From: an uncultured delta proteobacterium
Lineage (GTDB): Bacteria; Desulfobacterota; Syntrophia; Syntrophales; Smithellaceae
Length of the DNA stretch: 63,736 bases
Direction: 5' to 3'
NCBI GenBank assembly: GCA_903907985.1
Contig: CAIVQG010000058.1
Location: 1-63,736 of the forward strand
The notes under the pieces were generated by a model, which saw only the letters and a list, made by a program, of their open reading frames with translations, was not told the origin of the DNA and did not search any database. Shown here one piece after another: positions 17,653 through 26,800 of the stretch (positions are counted from its first letter, which is position 1; each line of letters opens with the position of its first letter). Both the position numbers and the translations under genes were made by a program.

Positions 17653-18933
17653 TTATTTTTCTTCCCATTTTTTAAATATAAGACAACTGTTGACATCACC
17701 AAAACCAAAACCGGCCTTGGCAATAATTCGCAGTTGCGGATAATTCATACATTTTTGCGGAATTTTGTCAGCGTATTGGACAATATCAGGATGAACATCC
17801 GCACTGTTGATGGACGGATGTAAAAATCCTTTATGAATTTGCAGTATCGTGGCCACACATTCTATTGCCCCGGCCGCACCCAGACAATGTCCAATCAACG
17901 ATTTTGTGGAATTAATGAAGGGGAAATTCTCCGGAGAACGACCCAGCGCCGCCGCCCAGTTTTTGATTTCATAAGGATCGGCATATGTTGCGGTCAAATG
18001 GCCGTTAATGGCGTCTATCTCGGCAGGATCGATCCCGGCATCGGCAATCGCCGCCAGGATACATCTTTTCACACCTTCCGGATTAGGAGCGGTCATAGAA
18101 CCACCCATCCGCTGTCCGCCGCTATTCACATGGCCACCGAGAACTTCCGCATAAATCCTGGCACCCCGCAACTGCGCCGTTTCCAAATCCTCCAAAACCA
18201 GCATTGCTCCACCCGAACCCGGAACAAAACCGCAGGCGGAAGCACTCATCGGCCGGGAGCCGGCAGCAGGATCGTCATTATACTTACGGCAGATTACCCG
18301 CATGGCATCAAACCCACCCCAGATATACGGAGAAGCACCTTCCGAACCACCGGCCACCATGCGGCGGGCTAACCCGAGCCTTATTCGTCCTACAGCTTCA
18401 ATGATTGCTTCGTTACCGGTACTGCACGCCGAGGAATTAGAGGTAACCTGATTGCCGGCAGCAATTAAACCACCGATCCGGCCACTGGTTCCGCTGTTCA
18501 TTACCTGTTCGACAATCCGGCTGCCCATACGCCGTACTTTGCCTTCATTAATCATCGGCACAACCGTATGGGCAATCGTGTCCATTCCCCCGATTCCTGA
18601 TCCGGCAATGACACCGGTATCCCAGTCCACAGTATCGTCGTCACTATCCGGTATTTTAAAACCGGCATCTATCCAGGCATCGACCGCCGAAACTGAAGCG
18701 TAGCCGATATTATCATTAATGGACAATAGCTTCTCGTGATCAAAATACTCATTACGAATCTCATCGAAATTTTCCGGCACTCCGGCAATCTGACAGGAAA
18801 AATTCAGCTCTCGCAAAAGAGGAATAAAGCGAATGCCCGAACGTCCCTCCCGCAGAGCCTGCTCAAAGTTAATCAAACCATGGGCATTAGGGGCAGCCAC
18901 ACCCATTCCTGTTACCACTACTCTTTTTTTCAT
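17653..18933 (-). CDS. FabF-type beta-ketoacyl-ACP synthase
   Basis: A 426-residue condensing enzyme of the KAS I/II family. The Cys-His-His triad is visible: C170 in SSACSTGNEA, one histidine in NGHLTATYADPYE and one in SLIGHCLGAAGAIE. It extends an acyl-ACP with malonyl-ACP. The NGHLTATYADP segment differs from the usual NAHGTSTxxND of housekeeping FabF (histidine kept, HGT changed to HLT), a sign of a specialised branch. Its start overlaps the FabZ-like stop by four bases. Confidence 0.9.
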   Translation of the reverse strand: MKKRVVVTGMGVAAPNAHGLINFEQALREGRSGIRFIPLLRELNFSCQIAGVPENFDEIRNEYFDHEKLLSINDNIGYASVSAVDAWIDAGFKIPDSDDDTVDWDTGVIAGSGIGGMDTIAHTVVPMINEGKVRRMGSRIVEQVMNSGTSGRIGGLIAAGNQVTSNSSACSTGNEAIIEAVGRIRLGLARRMVAGGSEGASPYIWGGFDAMRVICRKYNDDPAAGSRPMSASACGFVPGSGGAMLVLEDLETAQLRGARIYAEVLGGHVNSGGQRMGGSMTAPNPEGVKRCILAAIADAGIDPAEIDAINGHLTATYADPYEIKNWAAALGRSPENFPFINSTKSLIGHCLGAAGAIECVATILQIHKGFLHPSINSADVHPDIVQYADKIPQKCMNYPQLRIIAKAGFGFGDVNSCLIFKKWEEK

Positions 18934-19400
18934 TTACCTACTCCCATTCCGGCTAATTTCCCCAGACAGACGACTTCACTATTTTCTCTCTCCATAGTTA
19001 AATCGACTTTTATAGCCCCTTTACGAAAATAAATTTTTTTACCTTTTACAATCACCCGTTCCCCGGGCGTCACAATCCCCTTGAACTCCACATTATCGGC
19101 TAAAGAAAACAAGCTCAGGGGACCTTGCATCTGGCTGGGTCTTATATTTTTTTGACAGGCCAGAAGATACATCCCGAAAGCAACCACACCTATTTGCGCC
19201 ATCGTTTCAATCAGAATCACCCCCGGTGTAATCGGCCTGCCGGGAAAGTGTCCGCGATAAAAAAATGCATCAGCACGAAAGCGGTAAGCACCGATGATTT
19301 CCTCTTCATTCAGACTGATAATCTCATCGATAAAGCGAAAAGGCTCCTGCTGCGGCACAAGCGCTAAAACCTCCCGGACTATGCCGTCATCAGCCACCAT
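18930..19400 (-). CDS. FabZ-like 3-hydroxyacyl-ACP dehydratase (hot-dog fold)
   Basis: A protein of about 156 residues of the FabA/FabZ family. The active-site stretch RGHFPGRPITPGVILIETMA is present with the catalytic histidine. It removes water from 3-hydroxyacyl-ACP to give trans-2-enoyl-ACP. Start: the frame is open to 19418, but the ATG at 19400 has a GGGGG ribosome site at good spacing and yields an 11-base overlap with the end of fabG, so it is preferred. Confidence 0.88.
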   Translation of the reverse strand: MVADDGIVREVLALVPQQEPFRFIDEIISLNEEEIIGAYRFRADAFFYRGHFPGRPITPGVILIETMAQIGVVAFGMYLLACQKNIRPSQMQGPLSLFSLADNVEFKGIVTPGERVIVKGKKIYFRKGAIKVDLTMERENSEVVCLGKLAGMGVGK

Positions 19401-20118
19401 AAAGCCCCCCGTTAACATGAATTACGCTACCCGTTATATAGCTTCCTTTAGTCGCCAGAAAGGCGACAACTTCTGCAATCTCTTCCGGCTTACCGCTGCG
19501 GTTTAACGTAATTCCCGCCAGAATTTTGCTCTTTAACTCTTCCGGCAATTCCCTGGTCATCTCTGTCTCCACAAAACCCGGGGCAACCGAATTTACCAGA
19601 ATGTTGCGTCCACGAAGTTCCTGCGCCAGAGATTTGGTAAACGCATCCAGCGCCGCTTTTTCCATCGTGTACGGAATTTGGCCCGCATTACCCGTATGAC
19701 CGACAACACTGGATATATTGATAATGCGGCCTGATGAACTACGCAGCATAAATTGCCGCAGGATTCTTTTGGTCAGATACCAGATACCCCGGGTCAGCGC
19801 GCGCTGCTCATCAAATTGCTCTATCTTCATGGAAAGAATATCAGCGTTTATCGATTGTCCGGCATTGTTAACCAGAACATCGATACGGCCGACATCTGCT
19901 TTCAGCATGGCAACCATTGCTTCCACATCGTCGATATTGGCCAGATCTGCTTTGACCAAAAAACCGTCTTTAATTTCGGATTGAATTTTTTGCGCCTGCT
20001 CAGCGCTCTTGCGGTAATGAATGCCGACATGAAAACCTTCAACCGACAACGCGCGGCAACAGGCCGCACCAATTCCTGTGGCCCCTCCTGTAACAAGAGC
20101 AACTGGTTTATCCATCAT
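19390..20118 (-). CDS. FabG-like 3-oxoacyl-ACP reductase (SDR)
   Basis: A 242-residue short-chain dehydrogenase. Seen: the NAD(P)-binding TGGATGIGAACC (8-19), the NNAG motif, and the catalytic Ser-Tyr-Lys set in INISSVVGHTG and YTMEKAALDAF. It reduces 3-oxoacyl-ACP to 3-hydroxyacyl-ACP with NADPH. Starts with an ATGA overlap at the fabH-like stop, showing tight translational coupling. Position between FabH-like and FabZ-like genes supports a role in the same elongation cycle. Confidence 0.9.
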   Translation of the reverse strand: MMDKPVALVTGGATGIGAACCRALSVEGFHVGIHYRKSAEQAQKIQSEIKDGFLVKADLANIDDVEAMVAMLKADVGRIDVLVNNAGQSINADILSMKIEQFDEQRALTRGIWYLTKRILRQFMLRSSSGRIINISSVVGHTGNAGQIPYTMEKAALDAFTKSLAQELRGRNILVNSVAPGFVETEMTRELPEELKSKILAGITLNRSGKPEEIAEVVAFLATKGSYITGSVIHVNGGLYGG

Positions 20119-21107
20119 TTTCCACCTCCTACCTGTAACATCATGTATGCCCAGCTAAGCCCGGCCCCCACCATAACCATCGCAATATTGTCGCCCGGTT
20201 TTATATTATCCCACTGCATGCTTAATACCGAGGGAGACCCGCAGCAGGCCGTGTTACCGAATTGTTCGACATTATGCCAATGATTCTCCGGTGCTATTCC
20301 TCCGCGTTCACAGACATTTTTCAGCATCATCAAATTAGCCTGATGCCCGATAAAAATAAACCGCGAGGCCTCGGCAGTATGGGAATCCTGCAGCAGTTTG
20401 AGACAGTCTGTTGTTGTACGAATGGCAAAACCCTGGACGGCATTACCATCCTGATGAAATTTCCAGTCCCAATCAATGCCGACTTTTGTCCAACCGGAAG
20501 GCCGGGAATCAAAACCGCCGCTGACGAATACGGCACGCGCGGGAATCTTGGTCGAGACGACTGCGGCAATAGCTCCATCACCAAAAAGTACCGCGTTGCT
20601 ACGCTCGGCGTAATTGAGTGATTTGGTCATGCTTTCCGCGTTAACTACCAAAACATATGGTGGCAGGGTTTCCGGTTGCATCCGCAATAGAAAATTTATA
20701 TTCATTCCGAAAGTTGCACAGGCGGCATTCAAATCAAAGCAGGGCACTTCCATGCCCAATTCCGCCGCCATCGCTGCCGCTTCCGCCGGGGTAACATTAT
20801 CCGGCGAGGACGTACCGGCAATCAGCAGGCCAATATCTTCTGCCTTTATTCCGGCACGCTGCATGGCCTTACGGGCAGCAGCCGCCCCCATTTGCGCATT
20901 CCTGTAAAGACGGACGGCAAAAGCATCCCGTGGATTAACATTCTTCGTTTGCTTAATATAATCCAATGGCAGAATTGTCCGGCGATTCTGAATGCCTACT
21001 CTTTCCAGAATCCATTCATTAGTAGTCCCGATATCCAGGTCTTCTAAAAATTTATTGGAAATAATATTCTCGGGATGAAAATGCCCCATCGAATGCAGAT
21101 AAAGCAC
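20115..21107 (-). CDS. FabH-like beta-ketoacyl-ACP synthase III
   Basis: A condensing enzyme of about 330 residues. The Cys-His-Asn triad is visible: LNAACATFGMN (about residue 130), FIGHQAN and FGNTACCGSP. The family starts chains by joining an acyl-CoA primer to malonyl-ACP. Start: the frame opens with TTG at 21116, but the GTG at 21107 has a GGGAGA site nine bases away and gives the family-like N-terminus. It lies against the acyl-CoA dehydrogenase gene. The primer cannot be told from sequence. Confidence 0.88.
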   Translation of the reverse strand: MLYLHSMGHFHPENIISNKFLEDLDIGTTNEWILERVGIQNRRTILPLDYIKQTKNVNPRDAFAVRLYRNAQMGAAAARKAMQRAGIKAEDIGLLIAGTSSPDNVTPAEAAAMAAELGMEVPCFDLNAACATFGMNINFLLRMQPETLPPYVLVVNAESMTKSLNYAERSNAVLFGDGAIAAVVSTKIPARAVFVSGGFDSRPSGWTKVGIDWDWKFHQDGNAVQGFAIRTTTDCLKLLQDSHTAEASRFIFIGHQANLMMLKNVCERGGIAPENHWHNVEQFGNTACCGSPSVLSMQWDNIKPGDNIAMVMVGAGLSWAYMMLQVGGGK

Positions 21108-21108
21108 G

Positions 21109-22308
21109 CTAAACAATCTCCCGGCCGATAATCATGTTCTGCACTTCCCGGACACCCTCATAAATATCGACAATATGGGCATCGCGGGCGAGCTTGGAAA
21201 TTTCATACTCTGTCGTAAAACCGTAACCCCCGTGCAAATGCAGACCTTCTGTGGAACAGAAAATTGCCGCTTCCGCTGCCGTATTTTTCGCCAGCGATGC
21301 ATAAAGGCCGGCATCCTCCGCCTTTTCCTGAATTTTGCAGGCGGCCTTGAAAAGAGCCAGTTCGGCCAGCTCCACTCTTTTCCACATAGCCGTAATAGTT
21401 TCCCGGGCCACGGGAAGATCACAAATCCGCGAGCCAAATTGTTTGCGCTCCCGGGTGTAATCGAGTGTAACCGCCAGCGCCCTTTTTGCTAATCCTACAC
21501 CGATGGCCGCCACCATCGGGCGGGCATAATCGAGAACATCAACTATATACTTGAACCCGAACCTGCGGTCTCCGATAATTTGATCAGGCGCAATAACAAC
21601 ATCTTCAAAGGTTACACTGGCCGTATTGGAAAGACGCTGCCCCAGTTTATCTTCCGGTTTGCCGATAATAATTTTCCCGCCGGTGGGCAGCTCTATATGC
21701 CTTGTGTCGTTGCCGATATCCGGAATTTCTGCCGCCGTTACCTTATCTACCGGAATAACAACACAAGCCATGAAGTTACTGGTTGGTTTGCCAACTTTAC
21801 AAAGAACAGTATATTGTGAAGCATAGGAAGCATTGGTAATGAAACATTTGGAGCCATTCAAAATATAGGAACCATCATCCCTCTTACCGATAAAGGAGGT
21901 CATCATGGAATTATCCGAACCAGCAGCAGGCTCCGTCAAACAAAAAGAAGCCAGAATCGGCCGCTCGGTAAAAGGCCGCAGAAATCTTTCCTTCTGTTCC
22001 TGAGTCCCATGCTGGGCAATAACTATATTGGCTAAATCGTTACACATGGCCGAAGTGGAAATTCCCGTATCCCCATAGGAGATCTCTTCAATAATCATCG
22101 CTGAAGAGATAACATCGACTTCAAAACCTTTAATAGATTCCGGAATGCACAAATTGATAATACCCATTTCCCAGGCTTTGCCAATTACCGACCAGGGAAA
22201 CTTGTGGGATTTTTCCATCTCCAGAATATGAGGCGTAATCTCATTCTTCACCAGCTTCCGCACCGTATCCACATACATTAACTGATTGTCACTCAAGCTA
22301 AAATCCAT
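21109..22308 (-). CDS. Acyl-CoA dehydrogenase family protein within the acyl-chain cluster
   Basis: A 399-residue flavoprotein of the acyl-CoA dehydrogenase family. Seen: FCLTEPAAGSDNS (FAD-binding), the FITNAS segment, RKQFGSRICDLP, and the catalytic glutamate region DIYEGVREVQN near the C-terminus. The family oxidises acyl thioesters to 2-enoyl thioesters; syntrophic anaerobes also run such enzymes in reverse. In this cluster it stands where an enoyl reductase would be expected, so it may reduce, or introduce, a double bond in the chain (inference). Confidence 0.9.
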   Translation of the reverse strand: MDFSLSDNQLMYVDTVRKLVKNEITPHILEMEKSHKFPWSVIGKAWEMGIINLCIPESIKGFEVDVISSAMIIEEISYGDTGISTSAMCNDLANIVIAQHGTQEQKERFLRPFTERPILASFCLTEPAAGSDNSMMTSFIGKRDDGSYILNGSKCFITNASYASQYTVLCKVGKPTSNFMACVVIPVDKVTAAEIPDIGNDTRHIELPTGGKIIIGKPEDKLGQRLSNTASVTFEDVVIAPDQIIGDRRFGFKYIVDVLDYARPMVAAIGVGLAKRALAVTLDYTRERKQFGSRICDLPVARETITAMWKRVELAELALFKAACKIQEKAEDAGLYASLAKNTAAEAAIFCSTEGLHLHGGYGFTTEYEISKLARDAHIVDIYEGVREVQNMIIGREIV

Positions 22309-22402
22309 TTTAGAAAACCTCTCCTGTTATCTTTAATTCCAAATTCCGAGATACACTATACGAGGATACCCTCGCTTAACAACCACTCTTTTCACCGCCT
22401 TC

Positions 22403-23848
22403 TCATGCCGCAACTTTTTTCTGCGGTGTGCGTTCACTTCCCGAACCGGCAGAGGGATTGGTTCCATACTTTTTCTGCAAATACTCCTTCATTGTTGCCG
22501 GGTATAAAATATAAGCGAGTAGATCTTCGTCTGTGCGCGCTAAGTTCCCCATGTCCCTTTTTGCTGTGGCAATTTCCGGCGGGAGAGAGTCAGCCGGCCT
22601 TCCGGTAACCGGCTCCTGGCCGCGTTTGCAGTTTTTCAAAATAATTTTGGCCAGTTCTGATTTAATGGGAAGCGGAGTTTTTCCGTACAACCCCAGAACC
22701 AGATCCTTGAGCTGATTGGTGACTTTTGTATAGCGTCCGAAAAGAACGTTTAATACGGCCTGCGCACCGACTATCTGGGAAACAGGCGTGACCAGAGGAG
22801 GACAACCCATGTCATTGCGTGTCAGCTCCACCTCTTCGTAAATTTCCTCCAACCGGTCCAGGGCTTTCATTTCCTTGAGTTGGCCGATCAAATTGGAAAT
22901 CATGCCTCCGGGAATTTGATGAGCCAGAACACCGCTATCTATAATGGAGAGTTTATGGTTCGCCAAATGATGGTTATACTTGGGAGCAATGTTTTCCAGA
23001 TGTTCCCCTAAGACCAGCAGTTTACGTAAATCCATTCCGGTGGCGCGCTTGGTTCCCCTCAGAGCGGCCACAAGCGGTTCAATTGCCGGCATGGAAGTTC
23101 TCAGGGCAAAGGGTGCTAGGCAGGTATCGACAATGTCAACACCGGCTTCGATTGCTTTCAAATATGTCATACTGGCCATTCCGCTGGTATAGTGGGTATG
23201 CAGATGCAGCGGCACTTTAATTTCTTTTTTCAAGGCAGCAAATAAATCATAGGCATCGTAAGGAGAAAGCATCCCCGCCATATCTTTAATACAGACGGTA
23301 TCTGCCCCCATCTGCTCGAGTTCCCGAGCTTTACTTACATAATAATTCAAATTATATACATTACCGCCCAAACCGCCCTCAGTCAGCGAATAGCAAACAG
23401 CTCCCTGAAAATGGCGGCCGTTAGCTTTTATCCTTTCCACACAGGTGGTGATATTGCGGAAATCATTTAAGGCATCAAAGCAGCGGAAAACATCAATACC
23501 GATTTCGCAGGCCTTATCGACAAAAGCGCGAACTACGTCATCGGCATAATGACGGTAACCGACCAAATTCTGTCCGCGCAGCAGCATCGAAAAAGGAGTT
23601 TTCGTAATATATTTCTTTAATATTTTGGGTCTCATCCAGGGATCTTCCCCCAGAAAGCGGTGCATTGTATCAAAGGTTGCCCCGCCCCATACCTCGATTG
23701 CCCAAAAGCCGCAGTCGTCCATTTGTTCAGCAATGGGAATCATATCTTCCGTTTTCATGCGGGTGGCGTAGATTGATTGATGTCCGTCACGGAAAGTATT
23801 ATCCTGAATCCTCAGTGGATTAGTTGTAATCTTATTTAAATTTTCCAA
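22403..23848 (-). CDS. Biotin-dependent carboxyltransferase subunit (OadA/PycB/transcarboxylase 5S type)
   Basis: A protein of about 481 residues with the HMGL-like TIM barrel and conserved carboxylase domain of oxaloacetate decarboxylase alpha, pyruvate carboxylase B and transcarboxylase 5S. Seen: RIQDNTFRDGHQS (metal/substrate), WGGATFDTMHRFLGEDPW, MLLRGQNLVGYRHYADD, and the HLHTHYTSGM metal site. It lacks a C-terminal biotinyl domain (no MKM motif; it ends in a lysine-rich tail), so the biotin carrier must be elsewhere. A TTG at 23848 has GGAG five bases upstream, better than the GTG at 23854. It lies between fabD and the dehydrogenase. Confidence 0.85.
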   Translation of the reverse strand: MENLNKITTNPLRIQDNTFRDGHQSIYATRMKTEDMIPIAEQMDDCGFWAIEVWGGATFDTMHRFLGEDPWMRPKILKKYITKTPFSMLLRGQNLVGYRHYADDVVRAFVDKACEIGIDVFRCFDALNDFRNITTCVERIKANGRHFQGAVCYSLTEGGLGGNVYNLNYYVSKARELEQMGADTVCIKDMAGMLSPYDAYDLFAALKKEIKVPLHLHTHYTSGMASMTYLKAIEAGVDIVDTCLAPFALRTSMPAIEPLVAALRGTKRATGMDLRKLLVLGEHLENIAPKYNHHLANHKLSIIDSGVLAHQIPGGMISNLIGQLKEMKALDRLEEIYEEVELTRNDMGCPPLVTPVSQIVGAQAVLNVLFGRYTKVTNQLKDLVLGLYGKTPLPIKSELAKIILKNCKRGQEPVTGRPADSLPPEIATAKRDMGNLARTDEDLLAYILYPATMKEYLQKKYGTNPSAGSGSERTPQKKVAA

Positions 23849-23907
23849 AGCCACTCCTTTATTTCCGGGAAATTATTGTGCGCCTTTAATTTAAAAACGA
23901 GTTAATA

Positions 23908-24858
23908 TTAATTCGCACCGGCAAAGACTTTTTGAGCTGCCGCCAGACCGGTAATCGACTGGCAGACGATATTAATTGTCTTGAAAAATTCGCGCAGGGG
24001 GCGCCCGGGCCCGATTTCGTAAATGTTCGCGGACTGGGCGGCCAAACCTTGCATATTTTCCTGCCAGTTAACTGTATTACTGAGCTGACTGACTAGATTT
24101 TTAATTATTTCGGGCACTGAATCCGAATGAAAGGCACCGGTAAAATTTGATGTCACTTGCGGAGCATGCTCCGGGACTATTCCTCGGCCGACTTCTTTTA
24201 ATGTCCAGGAAAAAGATTCTTCGATTGTCTTCATAAAACGGCTATGGAAGGGAGCGCTGACATTCAAGGGAACAAACCGAAACGGCTTTTCCCCTCCCAG
24301 AGCCTGTGACAATCTCTTTTCGGCTTGTGGCATGGCCGCGGCCTCGCCGCTGATGACAACCTGATTGGACGAATTGATATTAGCGACGTCGATGGGTAAG
24401 CCGCTCAATATTTCACTCAGCCTTGGGGCATCAAGACCTTCGGAGATTACCGCCGCCATACCCCCGACTCCCACAGGGACTGCCTCCTGCATCAATTTAC
24501 CGCGCGCTTGCACGATCGTCAGCAATTGGGCAAAGGGCATAACGCGGGCGGCCACAAGCGCTGTAAACTCACCTAAAGAATGGCCGCCGAAATACTGCGG
24601 TGCGAAATTATAACGTTCCACCAAACCGCGATACATTGCTGTTTCCGTAGCTAAAATGCAGGGCTGGGTATATTCGGTAAGGTTGATCCTTTCATCTTCA
24701 CCAAAACACATAGCCGCAACATCCCAGCCTAATGTATCGGAAGCTTCCTGGTAAGTTTCACGGCATGCGGGAATTTGTTCATAAAATTCTTTTCCCATCC
24801 CCGGCCGCTGTGACCCCTGTCCCGGAAAAACAACCGCTATACATTTATTTGCAGCCAT
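23908..24858 (-). CDS. fabD: Malonyl-CoA:ACP transacylase
   Basis: A protein of about 316 residues of the FabD family. Seen: VVFPGQGSQRPGMGKEFYE at the N-terminus, the active-site GHSLGEFTAL (serine about 94), and the histidine in APFHSRFM. It moves malonyl groups from CoA to ACP for condensing enzymes. First gene of the acyl-chain cluster. The start is placed at the ATG at 24858, seven bases after a GAGAGG ribosome site; the in-frame TTG at 24864 is too close to it. Confidence 0.92.
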   Translation of the reverse strand: MAANKCIAVVFPGQGSQRPGMGKEFYEQIPACRETYQEASDTLGWDVAAMCFGEDERINLTEYTQPCILATETAMYRGLVERYNFAPQYFGGHSLGEFTALVAARVMPFAQLLTIVQARGKLMQEAVPVGVGGMAAVISEGLDAPRLSEILSGLPIDVANINSSNQVVISGEAAAMPQAEKRLSQALGGEKPFRFVPLNVSAPFHSRFMKTIEESFSWTLKEVGRGIVPEHAPQVTSNFTGAFHSDSVPEIIKNLVSQLSNTVNWQENMQGLAAQSANIYEIGPGRPLREFFKTINIVCQSITGLAAAQKVFAGAN

Positions 24859-25081
24859 TGCCAAACCTCTCTGATGTAACGATTAAGCCAGTCAATAATG
24901 ATTTATATTTAATGCAACTGCCTCAGGAACAGCAGTATCTATGCCAAAAGGTTATTTCCGCCGACAAAGAGATAACATATTGAAGTCATTAAATTAGATT
25001 GAAACAGATATTAAGAGGGACCTTCCGAAAAATACATATTTTGCGTAATTAAATTTACAGGTGCGTAGAGTACTTCGCACC

Positions 25082-25097
25082 TGGCAAAGAGATTGCT
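25082..25097 (+). promoter_or_regulatory. Sigma-54-like promoter upstream of the kinase/NtrC pair
   Basis: TGGCAAAGAGATTGCT matches the sigma-54 pattern: GG at 25083-25084 and GC at 25095-25096 are separated by exactly ten bases, with good flanks (TGGCA and TTGCT). The start of transcription would fall near 25108, about 116 bases before the kinase start. The downstream regulator is a sigma-54 activator, so autoregulation is possible (inference). Nothing else is recognised in the 24859-25223 intergenic region. Confidence 0.5.
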
Positions 25098-25223
25098 CTC
25101 CCCGCAAAGCACTACATCTTAGCAACATTAGCCTTCGCCGATGAGTACACTGCCGCGATAATGCATTTCATCCAATATTTTTTTTCGTTGGCTTTTTTAG
25201 CTTCTGCAAGTTATTAAGAACAA

Positions 25224-26747
25224 ATGGACACATTTACGCTGATCGCAACAAGTTTTATTATTTCTATTTCTTTAATTATTACCGGCAGGAAAGATAAATT
25301 GCAGTCGTCTTTTGTCGGTCTTTGTCTTGCCATTTTTGTTTTCCAGGTCGGCGTTTTTTTCCGGGATATTTTTATGTCCCCTTTCTGGAGAAATATTGAA
25401 TATATGGGTGTCCTGGCAATTGCTCCTTGTGCTTTCTGGTTTTTCCGCCAGCTTACTCAGAACAAGTCCATTGTTACGCGAGGGTTTATTGTCTTTGCTG
25501 TTTTACTGAGTTCACTTAGCGCTCTTTCCCTTTTTACCCCGCTTTCCCGGTGGCCCCGCTTCCATCCGGTAGTAATGTCCTATGTTTTTGCCACGCTGGG
25601 ATTATGTTACATCGCCTTTGTCCGCTATGTAAATAAATTATCTCCCAGTGTGGAAAAAAAGCGTCTTGGTTACTTACTTTTCGCCTGCCCGATTGCGTTT
25701 TTTACCTGCAGCATTGATTTGCTAAATTATTTCAGTTTCAATTTTCCGCCGATATCCGGCATTGTTGTATCAGCGCTGCTTTACCTCATTTTGCTGATTG
25801 TCGCCTACCCCCAACTCCACGAACTGCACGACTTCTTTGCCCGCGCGCTGGTTATTTTTGTCAGCACCATCTGTGGCATGATTATTTTCTATTTTGCCGC
25901 GGGATTCTTCAGCAACAGTCAATTACCATCTTTTACCAGCATTCTCATGGCATCATTTTTAATTGCCATTTCCCTTTCCCCGGTCCGAATAATTTTGAAA
26001 AAAATCTTCAGCTTCCTTTATCCGGAAAGTAAAAACGTCTTTACGTCACTCTATGAATTTGATGAAAAGCTGGAGCGGGAAAAGTCTATGCTGCTGGCGG
26101 AAATGGCGCCGGTCTTTGCCCACGAAATCCGCAATCCCCTTGGTTCGATCAAGGGCGCCGCCCAGTATCTGAAAACAGAAGCTGTCACGGAAGAACAGCA
26201 TAAGCTCTTTGATGTCATCATCGAGGAAACGAACAGACTCAATGCCGTCGTCAGTCAATTTCTTGATTATGCCCGCCCTTATACCCTCAAACTCAAATCG
26301 TTAAACGTCAATGCGCTTATTTCCAAGGCTATCTCCATCATTGCTGCCAACGAACTGGCCGGGAAAATATCTCTTGTCCAGGAATTATACAATGAGTTGC
26401 CCGATGTGGAAGTGGATGAACAGCAATTGCTGCAGGTAATTTTAAATATCGCTCTCAATGCCATAGAATCAATGCCCCAGGGGGGTACTCTGACTTTCCG
26501 CACATCCAAAATTGAAACGAGCGCCGGTAGTGTTGTCGGAATAACAATCCGCGACACCGGCCAGGGGATGAACAAAGAATCTCTAAAAAATATTTTTAAG
26601 CCTTTTCACACAACAAAAGAAAGAGGTGCTGGTTTGGGCCTGGCTATTTGCCAGAAAATAATCAAAGAACATGGAGGCCTGATCAGGGTAAAATCACTTC
26701 CCGGACAGGGAAGCGTGTTTTTCATCCGGCTTAATGCCGCAAGCTGA
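25224..26747 (+). CDS. Membrane sensor histidine kinase (NtrB/PilS-like)
   Basis: A 507-residue kinase. The N-terminal 250 residues form about seven or eight hydrophobic membrane segments with no periplasmic domain, so it may sense something in or near the membrane. The C-terminal part has HisKA with MAPVFAHEIRNPLGSIKGAA (histidine about 298) and HATPase with NIALNAIES, DTGQGMNKE and GAGLGLAIC. It is 53 bases upstream of the NtrC-type regulator and surely its partner. The signal is unknown. Confidence 0.92.
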   Translation: MDTFTLIATSFIISISLIITGRKDKLQSSFVGLCLAIFVFQVGVFFRDIFMSPFWRNIEYMGVLAIAPCAFWFFRQLTQNKSIVTRGFIVFAVLLSSLSALSLFTPLSRWPRFHPVVMSYVFATLGLCYIAFVRYVNKLSPSVEKKRLGYLLFACPIAFFTCSIDLLNYFSFNFPPISGIVVSALLYLILLIVAYPQLHELHDFFARALVIFVSTICGMIIFYFAAGFFSNSQLPSFTSILMASFLIAISLSPVRIILKKIFSFLYPESKNVFTSLYEFDEKLEREKSMLLAEMAPVFAHEIRNPLGSIKGAAQYLKTEAVTEEQHKLFDVIIEETNRLNAVVSQFLDYARPYTLKLKSLNVNALISKAISIIAANELAGKISLVQELYNELPDVEVDEQQLLQVILNIALNAIESMPQGGTLTFRTSKIETSAGSVVGITIRDTGQGMNKESLKNIFKPFHTTKERGAGLGLAICQKIIKEHGGLIRVKSLPGQGSVFFIRLNAAS

Positions 26748-26800
26748 ATTTTTACATTATCCAGCTTGATTTAATATTCAACCCATAATAGTTATAGCAT

